Shown: in pieces, positions 1-5,391 of the stretch
Position numbering within the stretch: the stretch's first letter is position 1
How the letters are laid out: every line of letters starts with the position of its first letter
DNA from: a candidate division CSSED10-310 bacterium
GTDB lineage: Bacteria; CSSED10-310; JAFGDC01
NCBI GenBank assembly: GCA_016932295.1
Contig: JAFGDC010000110.1
Location: 1-5,415, forward strand
Length of the DNA stretch: 5,415 bases
Direction: 5' to 3'
Translations under genes and position numbers: made by a program
The notes under the pieces: generated by a model
Databases searched by the model: none
Seen by the model: only the letters and a program-made list of their open reading frames with translations
Told to the model about the DNA's origin: nothing

Positions 1-2
1 CC

Positions 3-500
3 GCCGATTACGCCGAATCCCTGCCGGTTCGTGTCAAAGAGTTATCCGACGGGGCCATCCCCTCCGGCAATTCTGTGTTTCTCTGCAATGTACTTCGCCT
101 GGCCCGGCTCGTTGACCGGCCGGATTTCGACGAAAAAGCGGCCACCATGACCGGTCTGTTTTCCGGCCAGGTTGCCGCCGCGCCTGCAGCGTTCACCCAT
201 TTTCTCGCGGCCGCGAACATGGCCATCGGCCCAACGCATGAACTGGTGATAGTGGGAGAATCCGGTGCGCCCGATACCATGGCGATGCTGGATGCCTTCA
301 GGAGCATGTATCTTCCGGATATGGTACTCTTGTTCAAGGATGTGCATGGCGCGAGCAGCGACTTGACCAGGCTGGCGCCGTTCATCGCGCCGTATACGAC
401 TGTCGGCGGCCGTGCCACCGCATACCTGTGCTACGATCAGCAGTGCGAACTGCCCACCAACGATCCGGCGGTGCTGATCCGCCAATTGAACCGACGATGA
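3..500 (+). CDS. YyaL/SPATA20-like (DUF255) thioredoxin-domain protein, C-terminal part
   Basis: The open frame enters from the left edge and gives 165 residues to the TGA at 498-500; the true start lies outside the window. The visible part matches the end of the YyaL/SSP411/SPATA20 family, which combines an N-terminal thioredoxin-like DUF255 domain with an (alpha/alpha)6-barrel related to N-acylglucosamine 2-epimerase. Diagnostic pieces are the DGAIPSGNSV segment near residue 20, the ELVIVGESGAPDT strand region near residue 80, the YLPDM segment, and the closing AYLCYDQQCELPTNDP, which corresponds to the typical V/AYxCxxxxCxxPxxD ending with two cysteines. The GTG at 75 is internal, because the homologous sequence continues upstream of it to position 3. 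The molecular function of the family is poorly defined; a redox or sugar-related role is inferred from its domains only. The peroxiredoxin follows 15 bp downstream on the same strand, so co-transcription is plausible. Confidence is high for the family and low for any specific reaction. Confidence 0.9.
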   Translation, partial: ADYAESLPVRVKELSDGAIPSGNSVFLCNVLRLARLVDRPDFDEKAATMTGLFSGQVAAAPAAFTHFLAAANMAIGPTHELVIVGESGAPDTMAMLDAFRSMYLPDMVLLFKDVHGASSDLTRLAPFIAPYTTVGGRATAYLCYDQQCELPTNDPAVLIRQLNRR

Positions 501-515
501 GGGAAGTGGGGTGAA

Positions 516-1064
516 ATGGTGCGGACAACGATGCTGTTCACCGTGATCATGACAACGTTTTGTGTGAATGGAGTAGTGACCATGGCAGACGAAACAATCT
601 TGAAGTTCGGCGCTTCGGCGCCCCGGTTCTGTCTCCCCGGGATGGATGGGAAGGATGTGTGTCTGAAGGATTACGAGGGTAAATGGGTAGTGCTGTATTT
701 TTATCCGAAAGACAATACGTCGGGCTGCACCCTGGAGGCAAAAGATTTCACCGACAGCATCCAGGAACTGGCCGGCATGAACACGATCGTCCTGGGTGTC
801 AGCCCCGACTCGGTCAAGAGCCACTGCGATTTCGCCGAAAAGCACGACCTCGGGATCACCCTGTTGAGTGATCCCGGCAAGGATGTGCTGAAAGCCTACG
901 GCGCCTGGGGTGTGAAGAAGATGTATGGAAAGGAGTACGAGGGCGTGGTGCGGAGTACCTTCCTCATCGACGGCGCGGGTGTGATACGGGAAATGTGGTC
1001 CAACGTGAAGGTCAGGGGCCACGTGGAGGAAGTGAAGAAACGGCTGGCCGATTTACAGGGATGA
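516..1064 (+). CDS. bcp: Bcp/PrxQ-type peroxiredoxin (thioredoxin-dependent thiol peroxidase), possibly exported
   Basis: This 182-residue protein belongs to the AhpC/TSA superfamily, Bcp/PrxQ branch, which reduces hydrogen peroxide and organic hydroperoxides using thiols from thioredoxin-like donors. The active-site stretch FYPKDNTSGCTLEA places the peroxidatic cysteine at C71, with the supporting Thr at T68 and the conserved Arg at R146 (VVRSTF). The usual Bcp resolving cysteine five residues after the peroxidatic one is replaced by K76; another cysteine, C104 (KSHCDF), lies 33 residues downstream in the helix that carries the resolving cysteine in some PrxQ proteins. From 516 the first 24 residues look like a signal peptide (basic VR, hydrophobic MLFTVIMTTF region, T-M-A before D25). 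An alternative ATG at 582 has GGAG at 570-573 with good spacing and gives a 160-residue cytoplasmic protein of normal Bcp length. The frame supports both; I list the longer form. Cellular location is therefore unsettled. Confidence 0.9.
   Translation: MVRTTMLFTVIMTTFCVNGVVTMADETILKFGASAPRFCLPGMDGKDVCLKDYEGKWVVLYFYPKDNTSGCTLEAKDFTDSIQELAGMNTIVLGVSPDSVKSHCDFAEKHDLGITLLSDPGKDVLKAYGAWGVKKMYGKEYEGVVRSTFLIDGAGVIREMWSNVKVRGHVEEVKKRLADLQG
570..573 (+). promoter_or_regulatory. Shine-Dalgarno candidate for the internal start at 582
   Basis: GGAG ends 8 bases before the ATG at 582-584 of the peroxiredoxin frame. It competes with the G-rich stretch GAGGGA at 499-504 and GGGGTGA at 508-514 before the ATG at 516. 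If used, the product would lack the signal-like N-terminus and stay in the cytoplasm. Confidence 0.5.
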
Positions 1065-1129
1065 GCGGTCGATAACGCAGTCGGCGGGAATGTGCGGCGT
1101 GTCCGGCAGACCACCCGTCATGCCCTGGT

Positions 1130-1903
1130 TCACTGTCCCAATCCCCCAGACAACTGGGTGAGCGGATAGACGAACTTCAGATACAGGAAATAGAACCCGA
1201 GGGAGATGAGAAACAGGATCATCCCGTTGCGCGAACTCTTGACGGAGATCCCCTGGAGGCCGAGCGTCACTTCCGTGATTTTCGCTTCATCCTCCTTGTC
1301 GTCCGATTTCCTGGCAAGGTTCTCCGACTGCTTCTGGCTGCCGTACGCCAGCTTTTTTGCCTTGTTCAATTCGGAGAGGGCGGTGGTGATGCCGATCAGC
1401 AGCAGCAGGTGAGTCACGTAAAAGATGGCGGTGGATACCGAACGGTGCCAGTCGAACACGCGTTGCCTTTCTTCGACGGTCCAGATCTGGTAATCCAGCA
1501 GTCTTTTCGAGAGATGTAACTCCTTCTCATGGAGTTCAGGCTGTCCCGTCGGCGCTTCCAGGATGGCTTTCTGCCTGGTGCAATACGCGATCAGCCAGGC
1601 GGCCATGGCCTGTTGAACATCCTGGTTGGCTTCGACGACTTTCTCTAGGGCAGCGCCCGTTGCGCCGGCGAGTTCCGGCGTGAGAGCCGGCTGCTCACTG
1701 GTGGTGCTGGTGGTGGAAGGCAGAGGTTGATCAATAGGATCATTCCACTTAGGGGGGATGGTCTGATCGTAGAACGATCCTCCGGGAACGGTTTGCCAGG
1801 TGCTGCCCGTATCATCCTGGCCGTATCCCGCACCCGTCCCCGCCACCGCTGTCATCATCCCGACAGCGGTTACCATTGCACCGATTATTCTCCAGTTGCT
1901 CAT
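1130..1903 (-). CDS. Unrecognised exported or membrane protein with two C-terminal transmembrane segments
   Basis: This 257-residue protein is read on the minus strand, convergent with the peroxiredoxin. I choose the ATG at 1901-1903 because GGGGGAA (1909-1915) sits 5 bases upstream and the first residues form a signal peptide: MSNWR, then a hydrophobic stretch rich in Ala, Gly, Met and Val to about residue 25. An in-frame extension to 1963 lacks such support. Residues 30-75 are polar and low in complexity, with TSTTSE-type runs. Residues 75-158 look helical and amphipathic. Two hydrophobic spans follow, near 159-176 (AIFYVTHLLLLIGITTAL) and 227-246 (GMILFLISLGFYFLYLKFVY). A Lys/Glu/Asp-rich connecting region of about 50 residues contains AKKLAYGSQKQSENLARK and the segment VTLGLQGISVKSS. 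A membrane-anchored envelope protein is the most one can say. I do not recognise a named family and no catalytic motif is visible. It has no partner on its strand within the window. Confidence 0.7.
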   Translation of the reverse strand: MSNWRIIGAMVTAVGMMTAVAGTGAGYGQDDTGSTWQTVPGGSFYDQTIPPKWNDPIDQPLPSTTSTTSEQPALTPELAGATGAALEKVVEANQDVQQAMAAWLIAYCTRQKAILEAPTGQPELHEKELHLSKRLLDYQIWTVEERQRVFDWHRSVSTAIFYVTHLLLLIGITTALSELNKAKKLAYGSQKQSENLARKSDDKEDEAKITEVTLGLQGISVKSSRNGMILFLISLGFYFLYLKFVYPLTQLSGGLGQ

Positions 1904-1907
1904 GACT

Positions 1908-1939
1908 GTTCCCCCGGTTTGAAGGTTCCCCTGTTTGAA
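1908..1939 (-). repeat. Imperfect tandem duplication spanning the ribosome binding site
   Basis: On the plus strand GTTCCCCCGGTTTGAA (1908-1923) is followed after one base by GTTCCCCTGTTTGAA (1925-1939). The copies differ by one missing base and one substitution. Read on the minus strand, the G-rich Shine-Dalgarno sequence is therefore present twice, about 17 bases apart, with only the nearer copy correctly spaced from the ATG at 1903. Confidence 0.7.
1909..1915 (-). promoter_or_regulatory. Shine-Dalgarno deciding the start at 1903
   Basis: On the minus strand this reads GGGGGAA, 5 bases before the ATG. It favours the start at 1903 over the longer in-frame extension to 1963. It lies inside the first of two near-identical tandem copies of a 15-16 bp unit (see the repeat at 1908-1939). 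Confidence 0.5.
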
Positions 1940-2218
1940 TCCCTGTACCAGGTAAAGACGCAATGGAATCGAAATCGTGACGGGTTTTGATGCATTTTTT
2001 TATTGCCTGCTCTTGATGGGATAATCGCGACGCATTCATAGAGAAGGTGGAAGTGCATCGCTTCCGGTGTGTATACTACCGGTAATGAATGAGAATGAAG
2101 ATGTCTGGTATCAGTGGCCGGCAACCGGACTGGCGCGGCTTGGTGCCTGTTTTCCCATGCTTCCAGATACTTCGGTGCGGGTGTTACATGCAACCGGTTG
2201 TGCGTCGGTTTTTTCATT
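1940..2218. other. Intergenic stretch with no supported gene
   Basis: No protein family or RNA gene is recognisable. A frame opening at 2085 (+) runs on past 2218 into the decayed fragment, but it has no ribosome binding site and no recognisable residues. A TATACT box at 2072-2077 lacks a partner -35 box at proper spacing. A five-base-pair stem at 2192-2196/2206-2210 running into six T is too weak to call a terminator. The promoter of the minus-strand gene should lie between 1904 and about 2060, but no clear -35/-10 pair stands out. Confidence 0.6.
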
Positions 2219-2512
2219 ATGGAATCATGGCTGCTCCCGGGGGACAACCCGCGGATTTACCCCAATAGTTCGTGCTGAATACGAGGAGTTGAAGAAGACC
2301 TTGAGAACGAAGAAAACCCGTGTTCTTCTGCTGGCAGGTTTGCTCATACGGAATTCACCACCTTGGGGGAGGATTTCCAGGCGGTGCTGGACATTTCTCT
2401 TCCGGAGGATTTGGCATCCGGTGGTCCTTACGTGTTCTATGCGGTCCTGCTGGATGCCGGCGACGGTTCGTTTTTGACCGGGCTTGAATCGGCGGCGTTC
2501 GCGTTTATCTGA
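2219..2512 (+). pseudogene. Decayed, 5'-truncated copy of the C-terminal domain of the downstream beta-helix gene
   Basis: The frame ending in TGA at 2510-2512 encodes LDISLPEDLASGGPYVFY and ends LESAAFAFI. The intact gene at 3413-5179 ends with LDVTLPEDLEPGGPYVFY and LESAAFLFI. Over the last 42 residues I count 27 identities, with no gap. The alignment is convincing from about 2369 to the stop. Further upstream it decays: a TGA lies in frame at 2276-2278. VFFCW at 2320-2334 in the next frame resembles YFFHPAW of the intact copy. ESWLLPGD, from 2222 in the final frame, resembles DSFLSGGD at the start of the domain. These two upstream matches are short and tentative. No start codon, signal peptide, beta-helix or Pro/Thr linker precedes the fragment, so it is most likely the end of a former paralogue. 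A programmed or assembly frameshift cannot be excluded, but the missing 5' part makes it unlikely to be a working gene. Confidence 0.75.
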
Positions 2513-2846
2513 GGCCGCCTCTGGATCACCGGCATCCGGCCTCGCAACTCACATGGCGTTGGATGATGCGCTATCAATGGATGCCGGGTGAACTCGGCGT
2601 TCCGGACACTGCCGTGGGGTCGTCCGTGCCTCTCGGCTTTTATCTGATAACCGATAACTACCAATGAGTTGATACGCCAATGCCGCGTATGCGCACCCTC
2701 GGGGCATGCGTACAGCAGGTCATTGTCAGCGCAAACAAAAATGTGGCACGAAATCAGATTGCGGTGTGAAATTTCTGGAGATCGAGTTGATGTGGAAGGT
2801 ATACTGATTGCCGCTGATACAACCGGGCAAACGATGGGAGGATGAC
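2513..2846. other. Intergenic leader upstream of the nitroreductase gene
   Basis: No coding region is supported. Just after the broken fragment an inverted repeat GAGGCCG (2511-2517) / CGGCCTC (2537-2543) could form a seven-pair stem with a 19-base loop; it has no T-run, so it is not a standard terminator. A TATACT at 2800-2805 would suit a -10 box 42 bases before the ATG at 2847, but the base sequence at the -35 distance (GGAGAT) is poor, so the promoter is unproven. TTATC and GATAA half-sites near 2640-2658 are too short to interpret. Confidence 0.6.
2836..2841 (+). promoter_or_regulatory. Shine-Dalgarno of the nitroreductase gene
   Basis: GGGAGG lies 5 bases before the ATG at 2847-2849. 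It decides the start: the 13-codon longer frame from a TTG at 2808 has no such site and adds residues outside the family's usual N-terminus. Confidence 0.75.
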
Positions 2847-3416
2847 ATGGAATTGAGTCGGGTGATTCACGAACGCAGGGCATATCGTTCCCTTGGGCCG
2901 GCGGCAATCGACAGGGACCTCATCGAGGACCTGGCGCGGCATGCACAGCTTGCCCCCTCCTGTTACAACCGGCAGCCGTGGCGGTTCGTGTTCGTTCATG
3001 ACCGGGCCAGGCTCGAGCAACTGTTCACGGCCCTTCCTGCCGGCAACGCCTGGGCGACACACGCGTCGATGATCATCGCCGTGTTCAGCAAGCGGGATCT
3101 GGACTGCGACACGCAGGGCCGGCAGTACTTCCTTTTCGATACCGGCATGGGGACGGCGTTCCTGATATTGCGCGCCACCGAACTGGGACTGGTGGCGCAT
3201 CCCATCGCCGGCTACTCGGAACCCGATGTGAAGCGAATAGTGAACATTCCGGACGAGATGACAGTCATCACCCTGGTCATAGTGGGGCGGCATTCATCCG
3301 TAATTGCACCGTATCTCAGTGAGCAACAGGCCCGGGGTGAGGCGGTGCGGCCGCCGCGGTTCGATTTAGACGCCTTTGTATTTGAAAATGAGGTACCACA
3401 GGAGATGGACAGATGA
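2847..3416 (+). CDS. Nitroreductase-family FMN oxidoreductase
   Basis: This 189-residue protein has normal length for a small nitroreductase-family enzyme. The family binds FMN, usually as a homodimer, and uses NAD(P)H to reduce nitro compounds, quinones or other acceptors in the cytoplasm. The N-terminal ERRAYRSL (residues 9-16) is the typical Arg-containing FMN phosphate-binding start. APSCYNRQPWRF (36-47) matches the APSxxNxQPW motif. FDTGMGTAFLILRATELGL (97-115) is the central helix and glycine region, followed by AHPIAGY (117-123) and the late strand IVGRHS. The substrate cannot be told from sequence. The stop overlaps the start of the beta-helix gene as ATGA (3413-3416), so the two are very probably co-transcribed and translationally coupled. 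The C-terminal region after residue 165 (PPRFDLDAFVFENEV) resembles the usual nitroreductase tail. Family assignment is confident; the physiological role is not. Confidence 0.93.
   Translation: MELSRVIHERRAYRSLGPAAIDRDLIEDLARHAQLAPSCYNRQPWRFVFVHDRARLEQLFTALPAGNAWATHASMIIAVFSKRDLDCDTQGRQYFLFDTGMGTAFLILRATELGLVAHPIAGYSEPDVKRIVNIPDEMTVITLVIVGRHSSVIAPYLSEQQARGEAVRPPRFDLDAFVFENEVPQEMDR
3400..3404 (+). promoter_or_regulatory. Shine-Dalgarno of the beta-helix gene inside the nitroreductase 3' end
   Basis: AGGAG lies 8 bases before the ATG at 3413, within the last codons of the upstream gene. With the 4-bp ATGA overlap it indicates translational coupling and fixes the start of the secreted protein, whose signal peptide begins at this ATG. 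Confidence 0.75.
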
Positions 3417-5179
3417 AACTCAGGCTCCTCATCGTGTTGTTGGGTGTGTTTCTCGCCGGCGCCACCCATGCCGGTCATTACTATGTCGCCGAGGACGGCA
3501 ACGATTTCGGGCCGGGTACCGAAGCCCAGCCGTGGCGGCACATCCAGTTCGCCCTGGACACCGTCCAGGGAAGCACCTCCGAACCGCATTACATCCATGT
3601 TGCCCCCGGCACGTACAACGAGGTCCTTTTAATGAATGAAGACGATTCGTACGAGTCGCTGCTGGGTTCCGGATCGGCCTCCACCATCATCGATTCGCAG
3701 CAGAACGGCCGCTGCCTCCTGATTATGGGCGCCACGGGAGTAGAGGTCTGCGGATTCACCATGCAGAACGGGTACCATGGACTTCCCCAGTCGTCTTCAG
3801 CTTCTCTGCAGGTAAACGGTTCCGGCAACGAGGCGCATGACTGCGTGGTGCGCTGGTGTTACGGGCTGTATCAGCCCGGTATTTTCGTCACCGGTCCGAA
3901 CGAGGTGCATGACTGCGAGGTGTATGGTTGTACCACGGACATCACCAACGGCAATTGCGGCGGCATCTACGTCACGTATCCCGACGGAGCGCTGGTGCGG
4001 AACAATTACATCCATGACAACGAATGCTCGGGAATGTACGGAGCCGGCGGTCTGACGTACTTTTTCACCACCGCGACGGTGAAGGACAATATCATCGAGG
4101 GTAATCATGCCGTCACGGGACCCGGTGGGGTGCTTCTGCGCTACGGTTATCCGACGTTCACCGGCAATATCGTCTCCGGCAATTCCAGCGATGACGGCCC
4201 CGCGCTCCGTATCGAAGACGCCCAGGCGATTTTTGAAAACAACCTGTTCGCAGGCAACGACACCAGTTCGGGTGTTCGTGTGACCGGCGGCTGCCGGCTT
4301 GACGAGCCCTATACATTCCGCCTGAACACCATTATCCAGGACGGCATCGGTATCTCCTGGTCCGATTGCCCGGCTCCCGACCAGGGCGCGGTGATCGACA
4401 GTTGCATCATTCAGGCAACCGGCGCCGCGCTGTCCATCAGCAACACGGATCTCGCGCTCGCCTACTCCTGCCTGAGTGACGATACCTACAGCGGTACCGG
4501 CGTAATGTATGACGATCCTCTGTTCGTTGATCCGGCCGGCGGCGATTACCATCTGACTTCACCAGGTTCCCCTTGCATCGATGCCGGTGATCCGGAACTG
4601 GACTTCTGCACCGAGCCATGGCCTCATGGCTGCCGCGTCAACATGGGCGCCTATGGAAACACCATGGAAGCCGCCTGTTCCGGCGTGCTCACCTGCACAC
4701 CCACCTGCCCCCCCACCAACACACCAATGCCGACTCCCTGGGAGACGGCGTCGCCGGGACCTTCAGCCACTCCCGCCAGCACGACGCCGGTGCCCACCAA
4801 CCCGCCGCCGTCGCCCACCTGGCCGCCATCCGGAGAGTGCACACTGTCCCTGAATTTGAGCGATTCGTTTCTGTCCGGTGGCGACCGGTTGCTGCTGGAA
4901 CTCTCCATATCCAACGGCGGCGCTGAAATCGAATTCGATCAGTGGATATGCCTCGAAGCGTCGGGCGCATATTTCTTCCACCCAGCCTGGACCGAGGTGC
5001 CGTACGCCACCAGGAAAACCATGAGCGGTCACTCCCATATGCGCGAGCTGCTGCTGGATGTGACGCTGCCGGAAGACCTGGAGCCTGGTGGTCCGTATGT
5101 ATTCTATGGAATCCTGGTGGATGCGGAGAGCGGCACCCTGGTGACACCGCTGGAATCGGCGGCGTTCCTGTTCATCTGA
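3413..5179 (+). CDS. Secreted right-handed parallel beta-helix protein with Pro/Thr linker and C-terminal beta-rich domain
   Basis: A 588-residue protein. Residues 1-20 are a classical signal peptide (MKLR, then a Leu/Val core, cleavage after THA). HYYVAEDGNDFGPGTEAQPW (22-41) and VAPGTYNE form the DUF1565/pectate-lyase-like opening. From about residue 100 to 330 rungs of roughly 24-27 residues repeat, with N-x-I/V/L and N/G turns such as VRNNYIHDNE, VKDNIIEGNH, FTGNIVSGNS and FENNLFAGND: parallel beta-helix repeats. DYHLTSPGSPCIDAG, then VNMGAYGNTMEA (about 377-418), is the closing element seen in 'choice-of-anchor Q' beta-helix proteins. A Pro/Thr/Ser linker spans about 425-474, and residues 475-588 form a beta-rich domain ending in LFI. 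Twenty cysteines in the mature part suggest disulphides outside the cytoplasm. Such folds often bind or cleave polysaccharides, but I identify no catalytic residues, so substrate and activity are open. No LPXTG or membrane anchor follows. The last 42 residues recur in the broken copy at 2219-2512. Confidence 0.9.
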   Translation: MKLRLLIVLLGVFLAGATHAGHYYVAEDGNDFGPGTEAQPWRHIQFALDTVQGSTSEPHYIHVAPGTYNEVLLMNEDDSYESLLGSGSASTIIDSQQNGRCLLIMGATGVEVCGFTMQNGYHGLPQSSSASLQVNGSGNEAHDCVVRWCYGLYQPGIFVTGPNEVHDCEVYGCTTDITNGNCGGIYVTYPDGALVRNNYIHDNECSGMYGAGGLTYFFTTATVKDNIIEGNHAVTGPGGVLLRYGYPTFTGNIVSGNSSDDGPALRIEDAQAIFENNLFAGNDTSSGVRVTGGCRLDEPYTFRLNTIIQDGIGISWSDCPAPDQGAVIDSCIIQATGAALSISNTDLALAYSCLSDDTYSGTGVMYDDPLFVDPAGGDYHLTSPGSPCIDAGDPELDFCTEPWPHGCRVNMGAYGNTMEAACSGVLTCTPTCPPTNTPMPTPWETASPGPSATPASTTPVPTNPPPSPTWPPSGECTLSLNLSDSFLSGGDRLLLELSISNGGAEIEFDQWICLEASGAYFFHPAWTEVPYATRKTMSGHSHMRELLLDVTLPEDLEPGGPYVFYGILVDAESGTLVTPLESAAFLFI

Positions 5180-5206
5180 TCGCATTGCCGGTCGTCCGCC
5201 GGTACG

Positions 5207-5218
5207 TTCCACGTGGAA
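5207..5218. promoter_or_regulatory. parS-like perfect 12-bp palindrome
   Basis: TTCCACGTGGAA is a perfect palindrome 27 bp after the beta-helix stop. With flanks (GTTCCACGTGGAAAC, 5206-5220) it carries the GTTnCACGTGnAA core of the ParB-binding parS site (consensus TGTTnCACGTGnAACA) but deviates at three of 16 outer positions. It may equally be one more member of the palindrome cluster here. Confidence 0.35.
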
Positions 5219-5227
5219 ACCGCCCTA

Positions 5228-5273
5228 CCGGACCGCGAGGCGCTGCCGCCCACCCGGACCGCGAGGCGCTGCC
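5228..5273 (+). repeat. 20-bp perfect direct repeat, two copies
   Basis: CCGGACCGCGAGGCGCTGCC occurs at 5228-5247 and again at 5254-5273, a period of 26 bases with a 6-base spacer GCCCAC. Only the second copy is followed by TCGC, which completes a perfect hairpin (5261-5277); in the first copy that arm reads GCCGCCC. Confidence 0.8.
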
Positions 5274-5391
5274 TCGCCTTGGTCGCACAGCGTTGCACGC
5301 TGTGTGTCCCGTGGCCAACCTGAAATTTCCGACTATCCACTCACCATAATGGAGCCGGCGGCTCCTACACCAGGGCACGGCGGCGCCGTGC
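5261..5391. repeat. Cluster of four short perfect hairpins in the non-coding tail
   Basis: Four stem-loops follow each other: GCGAGGC-gct-GCCTCGC (5261-5277), CACAGCG-ttgca-CGCTGTG (5286-5304), GGAGCC-ggc-GGCTCC (5351-5365) and GCACGGC-ggc-GCCGTGC (5375-5391). Stems are 6-7 base pairs without mismatch and loops are 3-5 bases. None runs into a T-tract, so they are not standard intrinsic terminators, although they might protect the 3' end of the beta-helix transcript. The 12-mer ACGCTGTGTGTC ends the second hairpin (5297-5308) and recurs at 5404-5415, cut by the window edge, implying that the array continues to the right. The look is that of dispersed REP/BIME-like intergenic elements. Confidence 0.65.

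Noticed and set aside
42..1022. Long minus-strand frame of 326 codons opposite the first two genes
   Set aside because: Both plus-strand genes are firmly recognised by family motifs; the antisense frame is a GC-rich shadow with no recognisable protein features.
1065..1129. Shared terminator between the convergent genes
   Set aside because: No stable stem followed by a T-run on either strand in these 65 bases.
2192..2214. Possible terminator, or end of a small RNA begun at the TATACT at 2072
   Set aside because: Stem is only 5 bp with a 9-base loop and the putative promoter lacks a -35 box, so chance is the better explanation.
2067..2477. Plus-strand frame of 136 codons
   Set aside because: No ribosome binding site and no recognisable features; its end overlaps, in another frame, the fragment that clearly matches the beta-helix C-terminus.
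2808..2846. TTG start extending the nitroreductase by 13 residues
   Set aside because: No ribosome binding site, and the family's N-terminus begins at the ATG at 2847, which has GGGAGG 5 bases upstream.
2437..2907. Minus-strand frame of 156 codons
   Set aside because: Cys/His/Pro-rich without motifs, and overlaps the nitroreductase start and its ribosome binding site.
3797..4552. Minus-strand frame of 251 codons inside the beta-helix gene
   Set aside because: It mirrors the repetitive codon pattern of the beta-helix; the plus frame has a signal peptide, repeats and a coupled start.
4689..5147. Several Arg/Pro-rich frames on both strands over the linker and C-terminal domain
   Set aside because: Low-complexity compositional shadows of the Pro/Thr linker.
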